Positions 1-7,229 of a stretch of DNA of 64,000 bases are shown piece by piece (position 1 is the first letter of the stretch; the number at the start of each line of letters is the position of its first letter). Below the pieces are notes generated by a model. The model made no database searches. It was given only the letters and a program-made list of their open reading frames with translations, and had not been told where the DNA came from. The stretch is from contig NZ_BMRN01000014.1 of NCBI RefSeq assembly GCF_014648655.1, positions 1 to 64,000 on the forward strand, written 5' to 3'. This DNA is from Streptomyces atratus (GTDB lineage: Bacteria > Actinomycetota > Actinomycetes > Streptomycetales > Streptomycetaceae). The position numbers and the translations under genes are program-made.

Positions 1-206
1 ATCCCACCATCGGAGTTGACGTGCCAGACGGTGCCATCGGCGGCCACACCGATATCCACCGCCTTACCGGGGATACCGACCCACGGGTTGGAGTCATGCC
101 CGGTGTACCGGTACATCTGACCCAGAGAGTTCACGCCCCACACATGAGTCCTGGACCCGACCGAGATCGTCGTGAGACCACCAGAGACTTGCTTCCAGTC
201 AGCCAT
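1..206 (-). CDS. Tectonin-repeat protein, N-terminal part (cut by window edge)
   Basis: The reading frame starts at an ATG at 206 and runs off the left edge, so only 68 residues are visible. It begins MADWKQVSGGLTTISVGSRT and continues with the pattern VWGVNSLGQMYRY, then VDIGVAADGTVWHVNSDG. The recurring W-x-V-x-S-x-G/D-G spacing is typical of tectonin-type beta-propeller repeats, which fold into lectin-like propellers. A purine-rich GAAGGGA ribosome binding site precedes the start. No signal peptide is visible. The family call is by pattern only; ligand and role are unknown. Confidence 0.7.
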   Translation of the reverse strand, partial: MADWKQVSGGLTTISVGSRTHVWGVNSLGQMYRYTGHDSNPWVGIPGKAVDIGVAADGTVWHVNSDGG

Positions 207-651
207 GCTCGTGTCCCTTCGCCTCGAACGTTGCAAGGAGGAATTTGGCGCTCGACGGGATCACCCAAACGACCTCGTTTGTGGATTGACTGATGAAATG
301 GCCCAAAAATCGCCGTTTGTTTTATTTCACTCCCCCATGCGCACGGGAGGCGGCTCTGCCCCAACGCAATCAGAAGGCCGGAAATGCCGTAACCCACAAG
401 AGGTCCTGAACCGCGACCGGTTCACCACCAAACGACCGGCCCCCGTCTCCGAAGCGCCGCCCGTGCCGTCGTGACCCGGCCGAGGCGGCGGTCAACTCGG
501 CGAGTGCGGTACATGACCCACATGGCCGTCGGCAGAACCGATTCGGCAGCTCCCGTCCGGGTGACGGAACCCCATATCCGACAGTAACCGCAGGTCAGCG
601 GCACAGACTTGGGCCGGTTCCGTTCTCTTTCCCGTACAAGGAGTGCCCTTC
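207..651. other. Intergenic region with no convincing gene
   Basis: About 445 bases lie between the tectonin gene (leftward) and a small secreted protein gene (rightward), so both promoters should be here. Open frames here have poor third-position bias and no ribosome binding sites. A locally AT-richer stretch near 290-335 could hold promoter elements, but I cannot assign -35/-10 boxes with confidence. Confidence 0.4.
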
Positions 652-999
652 ATGCGTCTTCGTTCCACCGTGGCTGCCGCCCTCGGCGCGCTCGCGCTCA
701 TCGTGGCTGTGCCGTCCTCGGCCGATGCGGCCTCCGGAAACTTCAGCTACACGTACAGCGGTCTCGACGGCTCCCCGCAGGTCGCCTTCCTGTTCGACCC
801 GCCGAGCAGGGTGTGCATCACCCTGCCGGAGGTTGCCGACCCCGGTTCGTCGAGCCCCGCCCGCTCTCCGCGGAACAACACCGACGCGACCGCCGTTGTC
901 TTCACCGGCGTCGACTGCGAGGGCGACTTCTTCCTCCTCCGGCCGCACGGCGGCCACGCCTCCAGCCGGCTGAAGCTCCGTTCCGTCGCCTTCAGCTGA
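652..999 (+). CDS. Small secreted protein, function unknown
   Basis: The product is 115 residues. I chose the ATG at 652 because AAGGAG at 638-643 is 8 bases upstream; an in-frame GTG at 643 overlaps that site. The N-terminus MRLRSTVAAALGALALIVAV is a Sec signal peptide, with likely cleavage after a small-residue A-D-A motif near residue 26. The mature part has two cysteines (in RVCITL and VDCEGDFF), which could form one disulfide, and is rich in Ser, Pro and Phe. I do not recognise a family. A strong terminator follows at 1022-1056. Confidence 0.75.
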   Translation: MRLRSTVAAALGALALIVAVPSSADAASGNFSYTYSGLDGSPQVAFLFDPPSRVCITLPEVADPGSSSPARSPRNNTDATAVVFTGVDCEGDFFLLRPHGGHASSRLKLRSVAFS

Positions 1000-1021
1000 T
1001 CCCGCCACCACCGCGCAGACC

Positions 1022-1056
1022 GAGAGAGGGGCCGGCCCGGGGGCGGCCCCTCTCTC
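1022..1056 (+). terminator. Terminator hairpin after the small secreted protein
   Basis: A perfect 13-bp inverted repeat (1022-1034 with 1044-1056) closes a 9-base loop just downstream of the stop at 999. There is no T-run, which is usual for Streptomyces terminators. Confidence 0.7.
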
Positions 1057-1110
1057 ATGCGGGGAATGAGGCCCGGCCGTCACTGGTTGACCGGACATGC
1101 CGACGCAGCG

Positions 1111-1392
1111 GTGATCCTTTTGCTGTCCGGAAGTCTGCGCAACGGCTCCTCCAACGAGACCGTGTTGCGCACCGTGCAGGCTGTCCTGCCGGCGTACGGA
1201 CCGTTCTCTACGGTGGCCTCGCGGCGCTCCCGCACTTCAATCCCGATGACGACGCCGAGCCGCTGCCGGAGCCGGTGGTCGCGTTGCGTGCGGCAATCGA
1301 CGAGGCGGATGCCGTTCTGGTCTGTACGCCGGAGTACGCGGGGACCCTGCCGGGGGTGTTCGGCGACCGCGCCTACGTCGACGCGGTCGCCG
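1111..1392 (+). pseudogene. NADPH-dependent FMN reductase remnant (frameshifted, truncated)
   Basis: One frame, starting at a GTG at 1111, encodes an FMN-reductase N-terminus (VILLLSGSLRNGSSNETVLR, the phosphate-binding GSLR-x-G-S-x-N motif). At about 1200-1203 the similarity moves to another frame, which continues GGLAALPHFNPDDD and then ADAVLVCTPEYAGTLPG, the flavin-binding PEY-x-G region. After this Gly the family pattern stops (homologs continue into a DWT/V motif), and the rest is unlike the family. Intact members are about 180 residues. The remnant therefore carries a frameshift and has lost its C-terminal half. It abuts the convergent IPT/TIG gene. Confidence 0.7.
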
Positions 1393-1433
1393 CTCTACGG
1401 TCCGATGGACCGTCTCACGGCTGGGACTCTTGG

Positions 1434-2189
1434 TCAGATGCCGGGAGTGGCGAGGTAGGTGAATCCGTCTGCTGCCAGGGCGGTCCCGGCGGCGTTGGTG
1501 ACCCGGACGTCTGACGGGCCGGGCGCGCCGTCGGTGGTGGGCGGGGCGACCACGGACAGGGTGGTCGCGTTGACGACAGTGAACGGGGCGTGAACGGCAC
1601 CGAAGGTAACCGAGTCGGTCGTGTCGAAGTTGGTGCCGGTGATGGTCACTGCCGTCCCGCCGGACGCCGGGCCGGAGTTGGGGGCGATGGTGGTGATGGT
1701 GGGGTTGTCGATGTAGGTGTAGGAGAGGCCGTTGTTGGTGCCGCCTGCGGTCGTCACACTCACCGACACGGTTCCGGCCGCGGCGCCTGCGGGCACTGTG
1801 ACGCTGATCTGACTGTCGGAGATCACCGTCGGGGTGGCGGTGACAGCACCGAAGGACACACTGGTCGCGGTGGACAGCCCGTTGCCGTTGACGGTGATGC
1901 TGTTGCCGCCGCCCAGCGGGCCGGAGGTGGCACTCAGTGAGGACTCGAACGGGGCGCCGACGTAGAAGAACGGCACCGGGTTGCTGGTCCCGCCCGGGGT
2001 GGTCACGGTGACTCCGACCGTGCCGGCCCCCGAGGGGGACACGGCAGTGACCTGGGTCGGCGAGACCTGGGTGACACCCGTCGCGGACTTGGAACCGAAC
2101 TTCACCGCACCGGCGTTGGACAGGTTCGTGCCGGTGATGGTCACCAGAGTGCCGCCACCGGTGGAACCCTCGTTCGGAGAGATAGGCAT
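1434..2189 (-). CDS. IPT/TIG-domain protein (three repeats)
   Basis: 251 residues from the ATG at 2189, which is preceded by AAGGGAGAA; the frame is open further upstream but that part lacks domain similarity. The protein is three tandem Ig-like IPT/TIG repeats of about 80 residues. Each opens with the P-x-x-G-x-x-x-G-G-T-x-V/I-x-V/I-x-G-x-x-L/F signature (ISPNEGSTGGGTLVTITGTN; TSGPLGGGNSITVNGNG; IAPNSGPASGGTAVTITGTN). There is no signal peptide or anchor, so secretion is not evident. Members of this type are common in Streptomyces accessory regions and their roles are unknown. It lies next to the FMN-reductase remnant and near a tectonin protein. Confidence 0.85.
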   Translation of the reverse strand: MPISPNEGSTGGGTLVTITGTNLSNAGAVKFGSKSATGVTQVSPTQVTAVSPSGAGTVGVTVTTPGGTSNPVPFFYVGAPFESSLSATSGPLGGGNSITVNGNGLSTATSVSFGAVTATPTVISDSQISVTVPAGAAAGTVSVSVTTAGGTNNGLSYTYIDNPTITTIAPNSGPASGGTAVTITGTNFDTTDSVTFGAVHAPFTVVNATTLSVVAPPTTDGAPGPSDVRVTNAAGTALAADGFTYLATPGI

Positions 2190-2605
2190 GACTGTTCTCC
2201 CTTGCTGGATGAGACGGACGGAGAAACCACGAACCGGCCGATCGGCCACACCGCCTGACAGCCGGCAACCAGCCGGCAATCCAGGTGAGCGAGCAGTTCC
2301 AGAGGGACACGCGATGCCGCACGGCAGCCACCCTGCGCACAGACGCAAAAAGACCGGCGGACGTCGCCCATACCACGTTTCCCCGGCACGGGATGGGCGA
2401 CCCGCCGGTTCGATACCCACAGTGACCCATGCGGGCGCATAACCAACAAGGGCATAAACAGAAGAATCAGCCATATGGAGTACACCGAGCCGAGGTCGGC
2501 CGGCAGATGGAGCTTGTCGGCGGTGAGCTCAGCTCTGGGCACGCAACCGGCCCCGCGCCACCACCGGCACCACCGACCTTTCGCAGGCCGGGACGCCAGG
2601 CATGA

Positions 2606-2641
2606 CACTGCGGGCCCCGGGATTCCTCGGGGCCCGCAGTG
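2606..2641. terminator. GC-rich terminator-like hairpin
   Basis: An inverted repeat beginning CACTGCGGGCCCC and ending GGGGCCCGCAGTG encloses a short loop. It lies between two leftward genes, downstream of the small membrane protein gene. Confidence 0.6.
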
Positions 2642-2687
2642 ACCGGTTCCGGGTTTGATAGAGACTCCAGCCAGGGCGAGGCAACTG

Positions 2688-2717
2688 CGGCCCGCCCAGC
2701 AGGAGTCGGGCGGGCCG
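2688..2717 (-). terminator. Terminator of the small membrane protein gene
   Basis: A perfect 10-bp stem (CGGCCCGCCC at 2688-2697 and GGGCGGGCCG at 2708-2717) lies about 27 bases beyond the stop of the 96-residue gene at 2744. Confidence 0.6.
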
Positions 2718-2743
2718 AGTGACTCCCGGCGCGGGCTCCGGGG

Positions 2744-3034
2744 TCAGGCGCTCAACGCCCAGATGAGGGTCATGGTGCCGACGAATCCGATGATGCCGAG
2801 GGTGGTTCCGGCGATTGCGGTCCACAGGCGGCCGGTGTCGTGGCAGGCGTAGTGGATGCCCGCTGTGCCGAGGGTGACGGCGAGGGCTCCGGCGATGATC
2901 GCCCATGGGAACATGACGAACGCGAGCGCGGGCACCCATGTACCTATGACGGAGATGGCGCCGAGGACGAGTGCGGTGGGGCCCAGGGCGACGGCGGGTG
3001 TGTCGGTCGGGTCGGGCACGGTCGGCTCGGGCAT
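2744..3034 (-). CDS. Small membrane protein, DUF4190-like
   Basis: 96 residues, with an ATG at 3034 behind a GGGGGG-rich ribosome binding site. After a Pro/Asp-rich cytoplasmic head (MPEPTVPDPTDTPAV) there are three hydrophobic segments: about residues 17-38, 42-58 and 72-94. The first resembles the ALGPTALVLGAISVIG start of DUF4190-type small membrane proteins. The protein probably sits in the cytoplasmic membrane; no function can be assigned. It is divergent from the MepB-family gene. Confidence 0.7.
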   Translation of the reverse strand: MPEPTVPDPTDTPAVALGPTALVLGAISVIGTWVPALAFVMFPWAIIAGALAVTLGTAGIHYACHDTGRLWTAIAGTTLGIIGFVGTMTLIWALSA

Positions 3035-3121
3035 GAACTGTCCCCCCTTTTTTGAACGAGTTCAAATCGTGCGCCGATCATAGCGCCGGGAGGGCGACGG
3101 ACGGCCAGGGGCAGGGCATGG

Positions 3122-3150
3122 CGAAGCCCCGTCGGCCGGGCGGGGCTTCG
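3122..3150. other. Hairpin in a divergent promoter region
   Basis: A perfect 10-bp stem (CGAAGCCCCG at 3122-3131, CGGGGCTTCG at 3141-3150) with a 9-base loop lies between two divergent genes. Such a place is unusual for a terminator, so it may instead act in the mepB leader. Confidence 0.4.
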
Positions 3151-3238
3151 GGGCCGGCCGCGGCAGCCGAGCCCGGGTGCGGTCGGTCCCGTGCACTCGT
3201 CGGCGGGCCACCTGCGGCGCGATGACAGAATCGGATGA

Positions 3239-3805
3239 ATGATGACGTCTTGTGGGCCCGGACCCGCACCCGGGCCCTGGTCGTGCGACGGGCCGGTGCA
3301 CGCCGACCTTCTCGCGGCGAAGTCCCTGGTCTACGACCCGTGCGGGTTCGTATGTTCCCGGCCGGTGCCCGAGGCGGAGAGCGCCGAGTACGGGGCCCAT
3401 GTATTCACCGTGGACGGCGCCGCCGTCAGGTTCCGGGTGGCCAGGACGACCCCGACGAAGGTCGGCCAGTTCGTGACGGTGTGGAAGCGGTCCGCCGGTG
3501 GGCCGATTCAGCCCTACGACTCCGCGGACCCAGTCGATCTCTTCGTCATCAGCACCCGTGACGCCGACCATTTCGGGCAGTTCGTGTTTCCGCGGGACGT
3601 GCTCTGCGAGCGGGGCATCGTGTCGAGGAACGGTCGCGGTGGGAAGCGCGCCTTCCGCGTCTACCCGCCCTGGGTGACGACGACCAATCGCCAGGCCGGC
3701 CGTACGCAGGAGTGGCAGGCGGACTATTTCCTGCGTATCGGCCTGCCCACGGAAGAGGGTGGGGCGGTCGACCCGGGCCGGTCCCGGGCGCTCCATCACC
3801 CGTGA
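3239..3805 (+). CDS. MepB-family protein
   Basis: 188 residues. The start is the first of two tandem ATGs at 3239 and 3242. The core matches MepB (the third gene of the Staphylococcus mepRAB locus): ESAEYGAHVFTVDG, FRVARTTPTKVGQFVTVWKR, DPVDLFVISTRD, FGQFVFPRDVLCERGIVS and GKRAFRVYPPW. MepB proteins are compact single-domain proteins whose biochemical role has not been settled; this copy is alone, without the MepA efflux pump or MepR. The C-terminal 15 residues are low-complexity. The gene ends at a bidirectional terminator. Confidence 0.85.
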   Translation: MMTSCGPGPAPGPWSCDGPVHADLLAAKSLVYDPCGFVCSRPVPEAESAEYGAHVFTVDGAAVRFRVARTTPTKVGQFVTVWKRSAGGPIQPYDSADPVDLFVISTRDADHFGQFVFPRDVLCERGIVSRNGRGGKRAFRVYPPWVTTTNRQAGRTQEWQADYFLRIGLPTEEGGAVDPGRSRALHHP

Positions 3806-3807
3806 CG

Positions 3808-3840
3808 GCCCCGTGCCGACCGGCCCGGCCGGCACGGGGC
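3808..3840. terminator. Bidirectional terminator between convergent genes
   Basis: An 11-bp perfect stem (GCCCCGTGCCG with CGGCACGGGGC) lies between the stops of the MepB gene (3805) and the lipoprotein gene (3849). Confidence 0.75.
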
Positions 3841-3848
3841 GGCGACCG

Positions 3849-4415
3849 TCAGCGGTAGTCCTCCGGGTGGCCCTGCATCCAGGTGTTGATGCGGTCGCGG
3901 GTGCCGATCAGTTCGGAGCGGTGCTTCTCCAGGTTGGCCGTGGAGGTGTCACCTTTCAGCGTCTCGCGCAGGGCGCTGATCCGGGCCAGCGGCTCCTTGA
4001 AGTGGCCGGGTCCCTGAGCGTCCGCCTTCATGGCCTTGTCCAGGCGCGCCAGTTCGTCGTTGACCCGGCCCAGGAAGTAGGCGCAGTTCGCCGATCCCGG
4101 GGTGCAGTTGTCGTTCAGGGTGGCCTGGAGGCCGGCGAAGGCGTCGCGTACGGCCTCCGGCCTGTTCCTGGCGGCCTCGGCAGCCGCCTCCGCCTCCGCT
4201 TCCGCACTCGCCTCGTCCGAGGCGCTCTGCGCCGCGACGGCGTCGTCGGCCGCCTTCGCCGCAACCGACGCGTTCACGGACGGGTCCACATAGGGAACGT
4301 CGCCACCCGGCCCCTGCGACGTGGAGACGCTGGTGCAGCCCACCAGGAACGCACCGAGAACCGCTGCCGCGGCCACGGCCTTCGCAGCGCCGCGCGCATT
4401 GGTACGGATGAACAT
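3849..4415 (-). CDS. Secreted lipoprotein with an Ala/Glu-rich helical segment
   Basis: 188 residues from the ATG at 4415. A lipoprotein signal ends in the lipobox LVGC, with Cys27 as the lipidation site. Residues 50-85 are an alternating Ala/Glu/Asp segment that should form a long helix. The remainder is helical, with two Cys in a C-T-P-G-S-A-N-C loop. No family recognised. It faces the TetR gene across a short gap, on the same strand. Confidence 0.75.
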   Translation of the reverse strand: MFIRTNARGAAKAVAAAAVLGAFLVGCTSVSTSQGPGGDVPYVDPSVNASVAAKAADDAVAAQSASDEASAEAEAEAAAEAARNRPEAVRDAFAGLQATLNDNCTPGSANCAYFLGRVNDELARLDKAMKADAQGPGHFKEPLARISALRETLKGDTSTANLEKHRSELIGTRDRINTWMQGHPEDYR

Positions 4416-4470
4416 GAGGCCCCCCTCTTCCGGTCGGCCCAGACCTTACATCCCCGGCATCGCCGCTCAC

Positions 4471-5073
4471 TCACCCCGTGATCAGGGTCTGCAGCGCGGG
4501 CGCGTACAGGTCCGCGATGTGTTCGGGGGTGGCGTCCGCGCCCGCGCCCTCGCGGTGGAGGCTGAGGGTGGCGCCGAGGCCGAGGAGGTGGCCGGCGATC
4601 AGTTCGGCGCGCAGGGTGCTTTCGGGGCCGGTGAGGCGGGCCGCCAGTACGTCGGTGACCTGTTCGTGGAAGCGGTCGCGCAGCAGGGAGCGTTCGTCGC
4701 GGTTGCCGAGCGAGAAGACGACCCGCAGCAGTGGGTCGGACTGCAGTTCCCGACGGCGGCTCACCAGCGTCACCACCATGTGGCGGCCCAGCATGTCGAG
4801 CGGGGCGTCGAAGAGTTCGGCGGCTGCGGGGCCGAAGTCGGCGACGGTGTTGAAGAGTTCTTCCTTGCGGCCGAAGTGCTTGACGACCAGGGACGGGCTC
4901 ACTCCGGCGTCGGCCGCGATCCCCCTTATGGTCACCTCGGCGTAGGGGCGCTGTGTGAACGCCCGGCGGGCGGCGCGCAGGATCGCGTCCCGGCCCGTGC
5001 CCGGATCGACAGCGGTCGGCTCCGGTCCCGGGGCCGGAGCCGGGGCCGGAACGGTGGCCTGGCGGCTGGTCAT
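4471..5073 (-). CDS. TetR-family transcriptional regulator
   Basis: 200 residues from the ATG at 5073. After a Pro/Ala-rich head, residues 27-75 form the TetR DNA-binding domain: ILRAARRAFTQRPYAEVTIR, then GIAADAGVSPSLVVKHFGRK, the typical helix-turn-helix with its K-H-F motif. The C-terminal domain would bind a ligand. Its start codon overlaps the stop of the upstream MFS gene (ATGA), so the two are translationally coupled. That arrangement suggests it represses the pump, with a candidate operator at 6614-6655. Confidence 0.9.
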   Translation of the reverse strand: MTSRQATVPAPAPAPGPEPTAVDPGTGRDAILRAARRAFTQRPYAEVTIRGIAADAGVSPSLVVKHFGRKEELFNTVADFGPAAAELFDAPLDMLGRHMVVTLVSRRRELQSDPLLRVVFSLGNRDERSLLRDRFHEQVTDVLAARLTGPESTLRAELIAGHLLGLGATLSLHREGAGADATPEHIADLYAPALQTLITG

Positions 5074-6572
5074 GCGCCCTCCTGGATCGGCATCGTCCGC
5101 ACACCGTCCTTCCGGTCGCCCGGGGCGTTGCGGCTCTCTTCGACCGTACCCGGCGTGGGCGTACGGCCGCCCGGCAGGCACAGCGTGACCAGCAACGCCG
5201 CGAGCGCCGCGCCCGCCGCGATCAGGAAGACCACCTGGTAGGCGTGGAGCGTCGGGGCCGTCCGGCCGCCCACCAGGAACGTGATGTGGGCCAGGACCGC
5301 GGCCACCGTCGCGCTGCAGAAGGCCTGCCCGATCGACCGCATCAAGGTGTTGAGGCCGTTGGCCGCGCCCGTCTCGCTGACCGGTACGCCGCGCATGACC
5401 AACGCGGGCAGCGCCGAGTACGCGATGGCCGTGCCCGAGGCGACGACCGTCGCACCGGCGATGATCAGCCAGAGGCTGTGGCTGGTGAAGTACCGCACCA
5501 CATAGCCGGCCGCGATCACGCCCGCCGCCAGCGCCAGGCTCGCCTTCGGACCGTACTTCGCGGAGATCCGCGCCGAGACCGGCGAGAGCGCCACCATCAT
5601 CACGCCGCCCGGCAGCAGACACAGCCCGCTGACGACGAGCGAGGCACCGAGCCCGTAACCCGTCGCCTTCGGCTCCTGCACCATCTGCGCGGTGACCAGG
5701 GAGTTCGCATAGAAGGCGAAGCCGATCAACAGGGCGGCGACGTTGGTGAGCAGGACGGCCGGGCGGGCCGAGACCCGCAGATCGACCATCGGCGTCGGGA
5801 CGCGGAGCTCGTACGCACCCCAGACCAGCGCCACGACGACGGCGGCCACCAGCAGACCGACCGTCCGCGCCGACGTCCAGCCCCAGTCGGCGCCCTGGGT
5901 GACCGCGAGCAGCAGACAGACCAGGGCCCCGGACAGCCCCAGCGCGCCGACGGCGTCGAACCGGCCGCGGGTGCGGAGCGGGGATTCCGGTACGCACCAC
6001 AGCACCAGCACGATGTCGATGACGCCGATCACCCCCGAGACCCAGAACATCGTGTGCCAGTCGAAGTTCTCGACGACGAGCGCCGCGACCGGCAGCCCGA
6101 CCGCCGCGCCGATGCCGAGCGTGGAGCTCATCAGCGCCACGGCGGACAGCACCCGCTCGGGTGGGAGTTCGTCGCGCAGGATGCTGATGCCCAGCGGTAC
6201 GACGGCGAGCGCCGCACCCTGCAGGGCGCGGCCGGTGATCAGTACCCCGATGTGGGAGCTGACCGCGCACAGGACCGAGCCCACCACCAGCACCACGAGC
6301 GAGGCGACGAGCACCCGCCGCTTGCCGTACATGTCGCCGACCCGGCCCAGGACGGGCGTGAAGACGGCGCCGGTCAGGAGGGTGACGGTGACCAGCCAGC
6401 TCGCGGCGGCGGGGGTCGCGCCGGTGAGGGCCGGAATGTGCGGGAGGAGCGGGACGACGATCGTCTGCATGACCGCGACCACGACGCCGCAGAAGGCGAG
6501 GACGCCTACGGCGAAACGGGGATGCGGGGCCTCATCCGTGGTGGCGGTCGGGGCGGGTATGTCCGCGGGCAT
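5070..6572 (-). CDS. MFS multidrug efflux transporter (DHA2, 14-TM type)
   Basis: 500 residues. I chose the ATG at 6572 (MPADIPAPT) because GGAGAG lies about 8 bases upstream; an in-frame GTG at 6620 falls inside the candidate operator. The sequence is a hydrophobic multi-spanning protein with MFS motif A (GRVGDMYGKRRVLV) after TM2 and motif C-like glycines in TM5 (LGIGAAVGLPV), as in proton-driven DHA2 drug exporters of about 14 helices. It is followed by a translationally coupled TetR repressor, an arrangement usual for self-regulated efflux. Substrate cannot be read from sequence. Confidence 0.9.
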   Translation of the reverse strand: MPADIPAPTATTDEAPHPRFAVGVLAFCGVVVAVMQTIVVPLLPHIPALTGATPAAASWLVTVTLLTGAVFTPVLGRVGDMYGKRRVLVASLVVLVVGSVLCAVSSHIGVLITGRALQGAALAVVPLGISILRDELPPERVLSAVALMSSTLGIGAAVGLPVAALVVENFDWHTMFWVSGVIGVIDIVLVLWCVPESPLRTRGRFDAVGALGLSGALVCLLLAVTQGADWGWTSARTVGLLVAAVVVALVWGAYELRVPTPMVDLRVSARPAVLLTNVAALLIGFAFYANSLVTAQMVQEPKATGYGLGASLVVSGLCLLPGGVMMVALSPVSARISAKYGPKASLALAAGVIAAGYVVRYFTSHSLWLIIAGATVVASGTAIAYSALPALVMRGVPVSETGAANGLNTLMRSIGQAFCSATVAAVLAHITFLVGGRTAPTLHAYQVVFLIAAGAALAALLVTLCLPGGRTPTPGTVEESRNAPGDRKDGVRTMPIQEGA

Positions 6573-6613
6573 GGCTCTCCGTACGGTGCTCGTCGGCAGG
6601 GGCTTCACGCAGG

Positions 6614-6655
6614 GGTGCACGCTCGTTCACCCCCCAGGGTAAACGCTTGTGCACC
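6614..6655. promoter_or_regulatory. Candidate TetR operator upstream of the efflux pump
   Basis: Two 19-base arms (6614-6632 and 6637-6655) are inverted copies of each other and match at about 15 of 19 positions, with GGTGCAC at both outer ends and G-T-T-x-A-C-C-C inside. The element lies 42 bases upstream of the MFS start and ahead of the TetR gene in the same unit, so it is the likely autoregulatory site. Confidence 0.65.
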
Positions 6656-6748
6656 CCCTCGGCGACAGAAAGTCCGCACGCCGCGTTAGCCTCGAAGACC
6701 CGGGCTCCGGGTCCGGACAACTCAGACAAGAAGGCGAAGGTGGCTGCG

Positions 6749-7051
6749 ATGGCGAAGGTTCCGGCAGCGGCGGTGGCGGCGAGCGGGCTGGTCGGCGGGT
6801 ACGCCGTCGCGCGGTGGACCAAGAAGCGGCCGCTGGGCGGGGTCGCCCTCGCCGCCGCGGGCACCGTCGCCGCGTACGAGTGGAACCGGCAGGCCGGGCC
6901 GCGCGCGGCCGTCGGGCTGACCACGGCGTATGTCGCCGCGTTCGCCGGTTCGCACCCGCTGGCCAAGAAGGTAGGCGCCTGGCCGGCCGTCTTCGCCGTG
7001 GCGGGCAGCATGGCCGCCGCGTCGTGGGCGGTCACCCGCCGGGCCGCCTGA
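6749..7051 (+). CDS. Small hydrophobic membrane protein, function unknown
   Basis: 100 residues from the ATG at 6749 (MAKVPAAAVAASGLVGGYAV); frames further upstream would overlap the efflux promoter. About four short Ala/Gly/Val-rich hydrophobic segments are separated by basic turns (WTKKRP, HPLAKK), ending VTRRAA. No domain recognised. It is divergent from the efflux operon and ends at a hairpin terminator. Confidence 0.65.
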   Translation: MAKVPAAAVAASGLVGGYAVARWTKKRPLGGVALAAAGTVAAYEWNRQAGPRAAVGLTTAYVAAFAGSHPLAKKVGAWPAVFAVAGSMAAASWAVTRRAA

Positions 7052-7061
7052 ATCACGTACG

Positions 7062-7086
7062 GATTGCCGGTGATCAGCCGGCAATC
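7062..7086 (+). terminator. Terminator of the small membrane protein gene
   Basis: A perfect 9-bp stem (GATTGCCGG with CCGGCAATC) and 7-base loop lie 10 bases after the stop at 7051. Confidence 0.7.
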
Positions 7087-7152
7087 ATCTGCCGGACGCT
7101 TTGAACGCGGGCGGGGCCATGTGCGTATTCAAGGGCACTCCCCCGCGTAAGC

Positions 7153-7190
7153 CGGGTGCGTATCCATACGACAGGACGGGTACGCACCCG
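7153..7190 (-). terminator. Terminator-like hairpin after the DUF445 gene
   Basis: A 10-bp perfect stem (CGGGTGCGTA with TACGCACCCG) has an 18-base loop and lies about 40 bases beyond the leftward DUF445 gene. Confidence 0.55.
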
Positions 7191-7229
7191 GAACCCTCAC
7201 GGCTCCGACGAGCCGGAACACCCCGGGCC

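Larger units (their letters stand above)
2190..2743. other. Intergenic region: promoter side of the IPT/TIG gene plus two terminators
   Basis: No convincing gene is present. The part next to 2190 is the leader of the IPT/TIG gene. Two hairpins at 2606-2641 and 2688-2717 lie toward the small membrane protein gene. The frames open across 2190-2600 have no ribosome binding site or recognisable domain. Confidence 0.45.

Noticed and set aside
2190..2474. An N-terminal extension of the IPT/TIG protein
   Set aside because: AAGGGAGAA lies just before the ATG at 2189 and the first TIG repeat starts there; the upstream residues are Arg/Trp/Cys-rich noise.
4471..6270. A 599-residue frame covering TetR and part of the MFS gene
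   Set aside because: It is the TetR frame extended upstream out of phase with the MFS gene; the true TetR start is the ATG at 5073 with domain similarity from there.
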